This document shows, piece after piece, positions 21,235 through 32,343 of a DNA stretch of 64,000 nt (the stretch's first letter is position 1; the number at the start of each line of letters is the position of its first letter). Position numbers and translations under genes: made by a program. The DNA comes from Molanna angustata. Lineage: Eukaryota; Arthropoda; Insecta; Trichoptera; Molannidae. The notes beneath the pieces are model-generated. The model searched no databases. It was not told the DNA's origin and worked only from the letters and a program-made list of their open reading frames with translations. Location: positions 18,008,653 to 18,072,652 of the forward strand of contig OY754990.1 in the NCBI GenBank assembly GCA_963576475.1. The letters run 5' to 3'.

Positions 21235-22160
21235 CTTTATTCAGCCGTCTCTGTCCACTGCTGGACATAGGCCTCCCTCATATTTCTCCAGGTTTCTCTA
21301 TCCTGGACCTTCTGCATCCAGTCACCAGCAACCCTCTTTATGTCATCGGACCATCGCGTAGGTGGTCTGCATTTACTTCTTTTGTCCTCGCGTGGTCTCC
21401 ATTTCAGGATATTTTTGGTCCATCTTTGGCCCTTCACTCTGGCAATATGACCTGCCCATGACCACTTCAGGTTTGCAACTCTTTCAATGACATCAGTAGC
21501 TCCTGATTTTCTACGTATTTCTGAATTTCTCGCTCAATCTGAGAGTCTGAGATTCAGCATGGCTCTTTCATGTTTTCGCTGTGGTAGTCTTAATTTTCTC
21601 ATAGTCGCTTTCGTTAGAGTAATTGTTTCTGCTCCATATTATGGCAAGACTGGGAGCACACATCGGTCATACATTTTGCGGGATATTGCTAGTGAAGAAT
21701 TCCTTAAGATTGCCATAAGCAGCTGATCCAAGACAGATTCTTCGTTGAAGCTACGTGGTCTGGTTATCTTGGAAAAGGATTATACTGTGGCCTAGATATT
21801 TATATTCGTTTAACTCTTCTATTGTTTGGTTGTAGATTGTTATAGTGCCACCCAAGACCAAATTTGTCATTAGCTTCGTTTTTTCAACATTTATAAGGAG
21901 TCCCACCTTTTTGGTTTCTTCCATGAGCTCTTTCAACATTGCATCAATACGATGTCGTCAGCAAATCTCAGATTATTTAATTTAATTCCACCAATCTTGA
22001 TACCTTTTCATCCCAGTTCAAATTTTTTAAAGCGTACTCAAGGACTGCAGTGAATGATTTTGAAAATATTGTATCTCCCTGCCTTATCCCTTTCTCGATT
22101 GGAAACTGGTTGGTAAGCTGATGGAGTTTTACACTGGGTAATATTTTGTTGGTTTCTTCT
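21235..22160 (-). pseudogene. LINE reverse-transcriptase C-terminal half (family D), broken
   Basis: Read on the - strand, fragments appear in order: RT motif region (ALKNLNWDEKVSR), ELMEETKKVGLLINVEKTKL, TIYNQTIEELNEYKYLGHSI, KMYDRCVLPVL, then NLKWSWAGHIARVKGQRWTK, RPPTRWSDDIKRVAGDWMQK and EAYVQQWTE. This is a classic insect non-LTR C-terminus. Several frameshifts and stops separate the pieces, so it is dead. Confidence 0.7.
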
Positions 22161-23782
22161 TATTCAGCCTCTCAACTCCATTGTTAGAAATAGTCATCTC
22201 CTTAATTTACCACAATTCCCTGCCTTGGGCACACTGCATCAATTTCCTTGAAATAATACATATTGTCATCACCACCTTCTTGCATTGGCTTATTTTCGGT
22301 CGCTATTCAAAAATATTTTTGGTCCGCCACGAGTCCTGGCATCTGGAACTATGTCCAACCTAGATTCAATTAACGCTTCTAACCATTTCTGATTCATCGG
22401 CTAATTTTATTTTCTATCCGTTGATTTTGCAATACCTTGTTTATTTTCAATAATATCCAGCTATTACAAAATATAAATCAAATGTATCATTTGAAATTGC
22501 ACCACATAGGCCTGCATTTCATTATTTAATCAGTCAAAAAACCTCATAAAGAATATGTATTTTAAGGTTAAACTATAACAATGGAAATATTTGTAAATAA
22601 TTAATAATATATAATAACTGTTGTACCTATGAACATAATATAGAAACATTTCAGAAAAGTAAAATAAACTTTTTTGTATAAAGTGAAATTAGCGAAAAAC
22701 ATAAAATAAACTATATATAATAGATTCTACGCATAATGTAACAAAAGTCTGTATAAATTTAAAATTAAAATAACTATTATTATTGTAATTGAATCATTTA
22801 TAACAAAAAATACATTTAACATATGAATAATAATAAATAAAAAAATGTAATGAAAGATACTCAAAAATGTATTCGTGATTAGTTGATGTTACATTTTACG
22901 AATATTTTGACATTTGTTTGATTCGAGAGTTCTGAAAATCTGATTAATAAAATGGAGACTCAAAAACACGTAGACATTTTGAATACATCTGGATCAAGTT
23001 TTTGAAATCGTTTGCCATAAATCTGACTTAATTTAAATAGTGATGAGCAAATGAAATATTAAGACCGAGTTAGTCCGATTCCCGAGACACTGCTATTGGT
23101 CTTATATATACATAAGTAGGTACTTGGCCATGTCATGGCGATAGTTTTGCAGATACCTACATATAATCAAGTAATTTTGCAGGTTTCAAATGACGAATTG
23201 AAAACAACTAAGTTATTTCCAAAAATACAGTAAAGCTAACAACTCTAACCAAAAGTCACTTGTTTGGGTTGTGTGCTTGGTAAAAGGAATTACGGGTTAG
23301 AGAAAAACATATACCATTTTTGTTTCAGATAGGTATTGTAAAAGATACATACTTATCCGAAACCTTATATTTTAAAGTAGGCTCAGTTGTAGTGGAGACT
23401 CATTTTGTTTTGGTGCCGATGCTTCTTAGAAGGCAACTGTCTGGTACAACAGTCTCATTCTGGTACAACAGTCTCCACAAATCCATTGACTAGATCAAAT
23501 CCCAAATAAGATTAATTTTGGGTCTGACGATCCTTGGACGATGCTGTTGAGTTAGATTTATTTCCACTTCCATTTAATAAAGATTTTCAGGATAAGAATG
23601 TATTGTAATATTTCTAGATATGCACCATAGAATGAAAATCGTAAAGAATACAAAAATTTACACAAGTCATTGTGCAACAGGAAGAAAGAGATGTAACACC
23701 CATTTTGATTTAAATGTTTTCAAATTCTGAAACAAATTCTGCTGATTCTTTTTTTAATATGGTAACCTGGATCCTCCGGTAT
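22161..23782. other. AT-rich spacer with LINE crumbs
   Basis: Near 22300-22345 the phrase TATTTTTGGTCCGCCACGAG matches the family D C-terminal coding end on the - strand. Otherwise AT-rich without recognisable genes. Confidence 0.3.
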
Positions 23783-23986
23783 TTACTCATCACCCATAGA
23801 TTTTACACCTTTTTCAAGATATTCCACAGCTGAATCCAAGAAATTGAAATTTCTTGCGATGGACGATATGGACGATTTTACATAATTATCAGCAGGAATA
23901 GTGTCAGGATCGATTTTCATGCAGACTAGTGTGATTTGTTTATTAACCTTGTTAGGAAATAATTTACTGTCCGCCGCGTCAACCAC
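23783..23986 (-). CDS. Short open frame of unknown origin
   Basis: 67 residues (NKVNKQITLVCMKIDP, DNYVKSSISSIARNFNFLDS, YLEKGVKSMGDE) with plausible protein composition and a stop at 23783-23785. The predicted start lies inside the GC-rich segment that is duplicated at 24150, so the frame is a chimera of that repeat and upstream sequence. It could be a TE fragment or a processed piece of a host gene. I do not recognise it. Confidence 0.25.
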   Translation of the reverse strand: MVDAADSKLFPNKVNKQITLVCMKIDPDTIPADNYVKSSISSIARNFNFLDSAVEYLEKGVKSMGDE

Positions 23987-24235
23987 GCTGCATCGGGGTT
24001 AGCTCCGTCTCTTTTGAACCTCGCCCTTATTCACTCGCACTCACAGATACTATACGAATATACATACACAAAACAGACGTTCCTACCTACATAATGTTAT
24101 GATACTACACTGTTTACATACATACATTGCTCTCGTGTGGTAGTAAAATTGTCCGCCGCGTCAACCACACTATACCGGCGGCGGTCGTTGCGTCTCTTTC
24201 AGCTCCCTCCCGTATTCACTCGCACTTACAGTTTG
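23969..24235. repeat. Pair of about 80-bp GC-rich direct repeats
   Basis: GTCCGCCGCGTCAACCAC followed by (C/G)GTCTCTTT, CTCCC or CGCCC, ATTCACTCGCACT and ACAG occurs at 23969-24048 and again at 24150-24230. GC-rich against a strongly AT-rich background. Confidence 0.55.
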
Positions 24236-24490
24236 ATATCACAAGAATTAACAAAACAGACCGATATTTGCAATAAAAATGATAGAAAAAGCATTTAACT
24301 TTCAAAACAACACAATATTTATGCACTATAATATTATCACTTGGTAGGGAATGATGATATCATTTTGTTATTTATTATCTTGTGTTGTTATAATGAATAT
24401 TTGTAATTTTTTTAATAAAACTGTTATTTACCGATCATTGTTTTATTTCTTCGTTTTTTCATTATGGAATAACATGGTTCTTATGAGACC

Positions 24491-24616
24491 TTAAGGCCGT
24501 ATTTATAAAACATTCTCAATGCTCAAGTCAATACTTAGCATACAGAAATGTATGGAATTTGTCGTGCTAAGTATTGAGAAAATATTCTTAGTACGTTTTA
24601 TAAATTCGGGCCTTTA
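24491..24616. mobile_element. Short MITE (126 bp) with about 20-bp inverted ends
   Basis: The left end TTAAGGCCGTATTTATAAAAC is inverted at the right end as GTTTTATAAATTCGGGCCTTTA. A subterminal pair (TCAATACTTAGCA / TGCTAAGTATTGA) makes the element almost fully self-complementary. No coding capacity. Confidence 0.7.
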
Positions 24617-25072
24617 GTTTTTTAAGATATTGATAAATATTGCTTCTTTATTTTTTTTGCTAGAAAATACAAAGTACATCACACCGACAAGTCTAGAAAT
24701 AAGACTTGGCCTGACTCAGAATCATTGTTTTCTTATTGTAGTATCTTATGTTTTTTATTATTTTTCAATAAAAAAAAGGTATTCAGGAGAGCAAATGTCG
24801 AGCGCGAACTGGGTGACACAATAAATAGATGAAAAATATCATATTTGAAAACTGAAACTAAACTTAAATGTTATTGAATTAATAATTATCTCATTTATAT
24901 TCTTTACTATGTGGTCTCATTATATAATACAACACAAACTTACTAAACGAAAATATTAATACTCTCCATACTTTTACATAATGTTCATCCAACTGTCGAT
25001 TTGTTCATCTGTCATTCTTGCAAAAGCAACTCTTATTCTTGCCATAGTAACTTTTATTGTTGGTTTTTTACG
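24617..25072. other. AT-rich spacer, start of the X-box-like repeat
   Basis: No gene. The last 60 bases already contain X-box-like units (CTTGCCATAGTAAC near 25050), so the array at 25480 probably once extended to here and was split by the element at 25073. Confidence 0.35.
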
Positions 25073-25480
25073 CGGCGCTGGCCGATTTACTAATGATATT
25101 AATAACAATTAAGCACTACAAATAATAACACTCAATTATTATTATTACCATTATACACTTCCTCAAAAGAATTAGCAGATCAATGCGTAAATTGTAATTT
25201 ATTTAAAAGAACAAAATAAAATGCAACAAACGAATCATCAAGCTTTCAATTGGGAATAGTTCACCCAACCAGATACTTAACATATCAAAGGATTAGGCTC
25301 TGAGGAGGTCTCTATACTACCTAACAACCCTACTGATTCCCGAATATCAACGTTTAAAAAATCTTTAACGATTCTACATGTATTCATAATTACCGTTTTT
25401 TGCATTTTTATTATTAAATTTTTCGATAAATCTATAATTTCTAAATTACGGATTAACGATTTTGGAATAATCATTGTTGC
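25073..25480 (-). mobile_element. 3' end of a restriction-like-endonuclease LINE (copy 2)
   Basis: On the - strand, after LIIKMQ, the frame reads KTVIMNTCRIVKDFLN and ends at 25277-25279 (ETSSEPNPLIC). It matches the extreme C-terminus of R4-type proteins and is followed by a 3' UTR to 25073. Same family as 2671-3480. It splits the X-box minisatellite. Confidence 0.6.
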
Positions 25481-26085
25481 CATATCAACTATCATTGTTG
25501 CCATCACAACTGTCATTGTTACCATAGCAACTCCCATTGATGCCATGTCAACAATCATGTTTCTTTGAAACTATAAAATTTGTCATAGCAAATATTATTG
25601 TTTCCAAAGCAACTGTCATTATATCCATAACATCTGTCATTGTTGTCATAGCAAGTATCAAAGGTTTTATAACTACTGTAAAATTGGCCATAGTAACTGT
25701 CATTATAGCAAATATCAATGTTTTTATAGCTACTTTAAAATTTGCCATAGAAACTGTCATTGTTGCCATAGCAACCATCATTGTTGCTATAGTAACCATC
25801 ATCAAACATCAGTTGCCGTATCAACCATCAGTTGCCATAGCAACCATCAGTTGCCATAGCAACCATCAGTTGCCATAGCAACCATCAGTTGCCATAGCAA
25901 CCATCAGTTACCATAACAACCACCGGTTGCCATAGGATTCATCGGTTGCCAAAGCAACCATCGGTTGCCATAGCAATCTAAAACTTGCCATAGTAACTAT
26001 TATTGTTTCCATAGCAATGGTCATTATTGCAATAGCAACGGTCGTTGTTGTTATAGTAACTATCATAGTTGCCATAGCAACATAG
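25480..26085. repeat. Minisatellite of X-box-like GTTGCCATAGCAAC motifs
   Basis: A 19-24 bp unit carrying GTTGCCATAGCAAC (five-base arms GTTGC/GCAAC around CATA) recurs roughly 25 times. Six copies of the 14-mer are perfect, at 25762, 25831, 25850, 25869, 25888 and 26068. The run 25831-25901 has a strict 19-bp period. The motif matches the consensus X-box bound by RFX factors, which is established knowledge. Open frames on both strands here are repeat artefacts. Confidence 0.85.
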
Positions 26086-26214
26086 TTGCCTCCAGTACCT
26101 CCTGTCCCTTCAGCATCTTAAGTGCCTCCCTTTAGTAAGGCGATATCCGTCGCTGCCTATTGGAGTGGCAAGTTGAAGGTCCGAACCCATAAAGTAAGTA
26201 AGTACCTCCCTTCC

Positions 26215-26600
26215 TAAGAAAAAGTTTAAATACATAAACCGTCCTGCAAGACCTGCGAATAGATGGAAGGACAGTTGGACCTTCTTCTCTTAGGATTCTC
26301 CACCTTCATTGGTAAAATGACCAAATACACTAAGAAGAAAGATGTTTAAATCCAGAAACCTGCGAAGAGATGGAAGGAAAATTGGACCTTCTCCCTGGAT
26401 AGTTCAGCTTCAATGGTAAAATGACCTAATATACCCGATGAAGAAGAAGAATAAGAAAAAAAATTTAATCCAGAAACCATCCCGGGCATACGCTCGATAT
26501 TTCACCAAAGTTTCATTGTAATCGGATGAATGATTTAGGAGCGCATAGCACATATACATACATACATGGATACATACAAACATTCAAATTTATAATATAG
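26215..26600 (+). repeat. LINE family B-like 3' ends, duplicated, plus TE tail
   Basis: Two imperfect tandem units contain ACCTGCGAAGAGATGGAAGG, TTGGACCTTCT and GGTAAAATGACC, ending in GAAGAAGAAG. The same unit is repeated several times inverted at 43240-43985. The following CATACGCTCGATATTTCACC ... AATCGGATGAATGATTTAGG then ACATACATACATGG is the tail of another dispersed repeat, also present inverted at 43000-43075. Confidence 0.55.
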
Positions 26601-26714
26601 AAGATAAAGTTGATTTATATGTACAATCACAATATTTTTCATAGAAAAGTTACAATGAAAACATATGTAGGCGTGCCTAGAGATTAAGATAGAGATAAAA
26701 GTAATAATATATAA

Positions 26715-27721
26715 CTAGTTGCATGTAACACATGAGATCCAACTGTCGACAGCGATAGTATGTATAGTTGAAGAATAAGTACCAAACCCATAAATACAAA
26801 TTATTTATTATTTTATGATATTTAGTTTTCTATACAACACATGTACCTAGGTAGTCAAGATAGGATAGTATGGAGGTCAGTCTTTTTTTCCTACCCGGAA
26901 TATGAAAACAGCATGATGGTATATGTATATTGTATGTTTAGAGATGAAGTATCAAACTATTAAGTCTTCTTTGATATTGTGTAAAGGTGACTACCATACA
27001 AATTGTATGAAGCGATGTCGTCACTAAATTCAATTTTTATAAAAATTGTTAAAAAAAATTTGAGATGTACTGCTACAATGTTAATATTTTTTATATAAAA
27101 TTAAATTATCTAGTTGGGGTGTTTCGGCTTTTTTCGATATTTTAAAAAAAATGGAAATATAGGCAGTTAAACTCATAAATTTATCATAAAAAAAATACTT
27201 ATCTTAATAAAAAATGTTTGAGAAACCCTGGAATTTTTTTGAAAAAACTAATTTGAGATTTTGTATTTGTCTATGTTTGTACCAATTTTCAGCGTTCTAC
27301 CGTTTATGGTTTCTGAGATATATGGAAAAGTAAAATAAAAATTCAAAAGTTGATAACCCCTGACTGAAACAAAAATTCAAAATTCCGAGTATAAAAGTTT
27401 TGTAGGCCTGTAACTGTTTATATATTATGAAATTTTAGGCTCTGTAAATTGAGCGGATCAAAAGTTATAAGGGGGGGACGGACACACAGACACACAGACA
27501 CACACACACACAGACACACGAAATGTTCTACTCCGAATTCTGAGTAAATCCGTGTATGGAACATATATGCTGCGAAGCCTCTAAGTTGGTGTTTTTTGAC
27601 TTCAAATTTGGAAAAGCCGTGAAAAAAGTAGACCTCTCCATACAATTCTCGCGTATTCTGGCTTGATACATTGTCGATATGTTAAGAGAACAAAGTTCTC
27701 CTGAACAAATCGACAGTTGGA
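26715..27721 (-). mobile_element. Helitron-like non-autonomous element, copy A
   Basis: On the - strand it begins TCCAACTGTCGATTTG and ends CATGTGTTACATGCAACTAG: a 5' TC, a 3' CTAG, and a CATGT-gtt-ACATG hairpin just before the end. It lies between A and T, as Helitrons do. The first bases are repeated inverted near the other end (CCAACTGTCGA), a Helentron-type feature. The interior includes a CACA/GACA microsatellite at 27477-27520. No helicase is encoded. Confidence 0.75.
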
Positions 27722-27819
27722 TAATTTTAATACTGTAACTTAAGGAATGTAATATGTACTTGATCTTTTGTATGGGAAACTCACTGATAGCCTGAAGGCT
27801 AGTGAGATCCCAATTATTA

Positions 27820-28863
27820 CTAGTTGCATGTAACACATGAGATCCAACTGTCGATAGCGATAGTATGTATAGTTGAAGAATATGTACCAAACTATAAACC
27901 CATAAATAAAAATTATTGAATATTATCAGATATTTTGTTTTCTATACAACATATATTATGTAGGTATGTATGTCAAGATAGGATAGTTTGGAGGAAGTTC
28001 CTTTTTTCCTACCCAGAATATGCAAATAGCATGATGGTATATATGTATGTTTGGAGATGAAGTATCAAACTATTAAGTCTTCTTACATATTGTGTATAGG
28101 CGACTGCCATACAAAATGTATGAAGCGATGTCGTCACTAAATTCAATTTTTAAAAAAATTGTTAAAAAAAAATTGAGATCTTCTACAACAATGTTAATAT
28201 TTTTTATAGAAAATTAAATTATCTAGTTGGGGTGTTTCGGCTTTTTTTGATAATTGTAAAAGTTTTGGAAATATAGGCAGTTAAACTCATAAATTTATCA
28301 TAAAAAAAATATTTTTCTTAATAAAAAATGTTTGAGAAACCCTGGAATTTTTTTGAAAAAACTAATTTGAGATTTTGTATTTGTCTATGTTTGTACCAAT
28401 TTTCAGCATTCTAGCGTTTATGGTTTCTGAGATATATGGAAAAATAAAATAAAAATTCAAAAGTTGATAACCCCTGACTGAAACAAAAATTCAAAATTCC
28501 GAGTATAAAAGTTTTGTAGGCCTGTAACTGTTTATATATTCTGAAATTTTAGGCTCTGTAAATTGAGCGGATCAAAAGTTATAAGGGGGGGACGGACACA
28601 CAGACACACACACAGACACACACACAGACACACACACAGACACACACACACACAGACACACGAAATGTTCTACTCCGAATTCTGAGTAAATCCGTGTATG
28701 GAACATATATGCTGCGAAGCCTCTAAGTTGGTGTTTTTTGACTTCAAAGTTGGAAAAGCCGTGAAAAAAGTAGACCTCTCCATACAATTCTCGCGTATTC
28801 TGGCTTGATACATTGTCGATATGTTAAGAGAACAAAGTTCTCCTGAACAAATCGACAGTTGGA
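27820..28863 (-). mobile_element. Helitron-like non-autonomous element, copy B
   Basis: Same ends, same orientation and near-identical interior as copy A; the microsatellite (28594-28662) is longer. Inserted between A and T. The spacer to copy A is 98 bp. Confidence 0.75.
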
Positions 28864-28986
28864 TAATGTAAACTTTTATGAAAATAAAAATTTAAAAAAA
28901 AATATATGAGAATTACAGCCGAATTAAAATATCTAATTAGGTAACAATAACAGTACCTATATAGTGGACCGTTATTGGTTAGCTTA

Positions 28987-30035
28987 CTAGTTGCATGTAA
29001 CACATGAGATCCAACTGTCGATAGCGATAGTATGTATAGTTGAAGAATATGTACCAAACTATAAACCCATAGATACAAATTATTGAATATTTTCAGATAT
29101 TTTGTTTTCTATACAACATGTGTAGGTATGTATGTCAAGATAGGATAGTATGGAGGAAGATCCTTTTTCCTACCCAGAATATGCAAATAGCATGATGGTA
29201 TGTATATGTATGTTTGGAGATGAAGTATCAAACTATTAAGTCTTCTTACATATTGTGTACAGGCGACTGCCATACAAAATGTATGAAGCGATGTCGTCAC
29301 TAAATTCAATTTTTAAAAAAATTGTTAAAAAAAATTGAGATCTTCTACTACAATGTTAATATTTTTTATAGAAAATTAAATTATCTAGTTGGGGTGTTTC
29401 GGCTTTTTTCGATAATTGTAAAAGTTTTGGAAATATAGGCAGTTAAACTCATAAATTTATCATAAAAAAAATATTTTTCTTAATAAAAAATGTTTGAGAA
29501 ACCCTGGAATTTTTTTGAAAAAACTAATTTGAGATTTTGTATTTGTCTATGTTTGTACCAATTTTCAGCGTTCTACCGTTTATGGTTTCAGAGATATATG
29601 GAAAAATAAAATAAAAATTCAAAAGTTGATAACCCCTGACTGAAACAAAAATTCAAAATTCCGAGTATAAAAGTTTTGTAGGCCTGTAACTGTTTATATA
29701 TTCTGAAATTTTAGGCTCTGTAAATTGAGCGGATCAAAAGTTATAAGGGGGGGACGGACACACAGACACACACACAGACACACAGACACACACACACACA
29801 GACACACACACAGACACACACACACAGACACACGAAATGTTCTACTCCGAATTCTGAGTAAATCCGTGTATGGAACATATATGCTGCGAAGCCTCTAAGT
29901 TGGTGTTTTTTGACTTCAAAGTTGGAAAAGCCGTGAAAAAAGTAGACCTCTCCATACAATTCTCGCGTATTCTGGCTTGATACATTGTCGATATGTTAAG
30001 AGAACAAAGTTCTCCTGAACAAATCGACAGTTGGA
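28987..30035 (-). mobile_element. Helitron-like non-autonomous element, copy C
   Basis: Same ends and orientation, GACACACA microsatellite at 29754-29834. On its 5' TC side the flanking base is A rather than T. The spacer to copy B is 123 bp. Confidence 0.75.
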
Positions 30036-30065
30036 ATACACAAAAATGACATCACTCATATAACA

Positions 30066-31099
30066 CTAGTTGCATGTAACACATGAGATCCAACTGTCGA
30101 TAGCGATAGTATGTATAGTTGAAGAATAAGAATCAAACTATAAACCCATAAATCCAAATTATTGAAAATTTTAACACATGTTGGTATGTTTGTCAAGATA
30201 GGACAGTATAGAGGTCAGTCCTGTTTTCCTACCCGGAATATGAAAACAGCATGATGGTTCTGTATGTATGTTTGGAGATTAAGTACCTATCAAACTATTA
30301 AGTCTTCTTACATTTGTGTATAGGCGACTGCCCTACAAATTGTATGAAGCAATGTCGTCACTACATTCAATTTTTATAAAAATTGTTAAAAAAAGTTTGA
30401 GATGTGCTAATACAATGTTAATATTTTTTATAGAAAATTGAATTATCTAGTTGGGGTGTTTCGGCTTTTTTCGATATTTTTGAAAAATTTAGAAATATAT
30501 GCAGTTAAACTCATAAATTTATCATAAAAAAAATATTTTTCTTAATAAAAAATGTTTGAGAGACCCTGGAATTTTTTTGAAAAAACTAATTTGAGATCTT
30601 ATATTTGTCTATATTTGTACCAATTTTCAGCGTTCTAGCTTTTATGGTTTCTGAGATATATGGAAAAATAAAATAAAAATTCAAAAGTTGATAACCCCTG
30701 ACTGAAACAAAAATTCAAAATTCCGAGTATAAATGTTTTGTAGGCCTGTAACTGTTTATATATTCTGAAATTTTAGGCTCTGTAAATTGAGCGGATCAAA
30801 AGTTATAAGGGGGGGACGGACACACAGACACACACACAGACACACAGACACACACACACACAGACACACACACAGACACACACACACACAGACACACGAA
30901 ATGTTCTACTCCGAATTCTGAGTGAATCCGTGTATGGAACATATATGCTGCGAAGCCTCTAAGTTGGTGTTTTTTGACTTCAAAGTTGGAAAAGCCGTGA
31001 AAAAAGTAGACCTCTCCATACAATTCTCGCGTATTCTGGCTTGATACATTGTCGATATGTTAAGAGAACAAAGTTCTCCTGAACAAATCGACAGTTGGA
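30066..31099 (-). mobile_element. Helitron-like non-autonomous element, copy D
   Basis: Same ends and orientation, microsatellite at 30818-30898, inserted between A and T. Only 30 bp separate it from copy C. It is more divergent than A-C in its first 400 bases. Confidence 0.75.
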
Positions 31100-31334
31100 T
31101 AACTTCCTCAACAGTACATTCCAGTCTTACCCAGGTCCTAAGAGGTTGATCATTGATCTTTTTTACAATTTCCCTTTTGAATTTAGATTCAGATGCAATC
31201 GAGCATAAGTCGGTTGGTATGTATGCTTTAATCGTAAAAGCAGATAATTAGATTGAACGCTGGTAGGTAAGCTCTAAGCGAAAATTCGAAATTGATATCG
31301 AATTTGATCATCCAATGTTTGCGTTTTTATTTAT

Positions 31335-31478
31335 TTTTGCTTCTTAGGCAACTAACAGGTACTATGTCAAATATTAATTTAACACGCACTCGATAACAAG
31401 TTGTCACATTCTGAAGACTTTGAATATTAATCGTCTCACAGATCCAGACTGAAAACACAATTTATTACTGCGTCTCGA
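31335..31478 (-). repeat. SINE body and tail, second copy of the 39590 SINE
   Basis: The complement of this block matches the body of the SINE at 39660-39790 (TTTTCAGTTTGGATCTGTGA, GACGATTA, CAACTTGTTAT, TAGTACCTGTTAGTTGCC and an A/T-rich tail). The tRNA-like head is missing. Confidence 0.6.
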
Positions 31479-31493
31479 AGGCCGGCACAACCT

Positions 31494-32343
31494 GTATATA
31501 CAGATTACATGAAAATTCTTCGAAACACAATTGTTCGAATGCGCAATTGTACGAATAATAATTTTTCGAAAATCAGTTATCAGAATGACAATTGTCCGAA
31601 AGCAAATTATTCGAACTAACATTTGTTGGAAAACCAATTAACCGAATTTAATATATTTTTTTGTCATTATGTTGCCTCCTTTGACATATTTGTTGCCAGT
31701 AAAATATATTCGATGAAGACTATTATTACTTGTTGTATTATTATTGGGTACGTATGTTTGCACATTTTTGATAACTGATATTTGACAGCGCGGGATAGCC
31801 TAGTTTGTACACCAGTTTGTGTTTATCTAGTATTCACACCAATTTAGTTATTTTATTTTAATATTATAGTTACTTTTTTCAATATATAATGCAACTGACT
31901 CACGCCAGTCGCAATTATAACTACAAACAAACCTAACCAACCTATTTTTACCAAAGTTTTGTAGGTTTAGGTTTAAAAAATAGGTGTACATCCTAGGATA
32001 TCTGACAGCGCGGTGTGTCGCCATGTTGTTTATTCCATAGATTTTTATTATACATAATATACTATGTAGATGTAGTACTCCGTGCAAAAAGTGAGTCATT
32101 TGTTTTCGATTCATACAAAATTTGCTAACTACGACATCTAGTATATTATAATAAAAATCTATGGTTTATTTCTCTCACAATACTACCAACATGACGTCAT
32201 AAAAATTCGAACAATTGTAAATTCTGAGAATTGTGTGTTCGGAAAATTGTTTTTCGAAAAAATGTGATTCGAATAATTGCCATTCGTAAAATTGATTTTC
32301 GTAAAATTGAGCATTCGAATAATTTTCCTGTCACCGTATATAC
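31494..32343. mobile_element. DNA transposon with long periodic inverted repeats and 8-bp target duplication
   Basis: GTATATAC stands at both ends (31494-31501 and 32336-32343), so the insert is 31502-32335 with an 8-bp duplication, as for hAT-like elements. The inverted ends run about 150 bp each and are built of 17-18 bp units of the form AATTnTTCGAAnnnC, such as CAATTGTTCGAATGCG and its complement. The interior encodes no transposase I recognise and carries a second MITE at 32035-32164. Confidence 0.7.
32035..32164. mobile_element. Nested MITE with perfect TTTATT target duplication
   Basis: The left end CCATAGATTTTTATTATA is the exact complement of the right end TATAATAAAAATCTATGG, with further pairing inward. 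TTTATT flanks both sides directly (32029-32034 and 32165-32170). Length 130 bp, non-coding. Confidence 0.8.

Noticed and set aside
25537..25878. Proteins of 85-113 residues in both strands of the X-box array
   Set aside because: Low-complexity VIAIATIIVAI-type products of a minisatellite.
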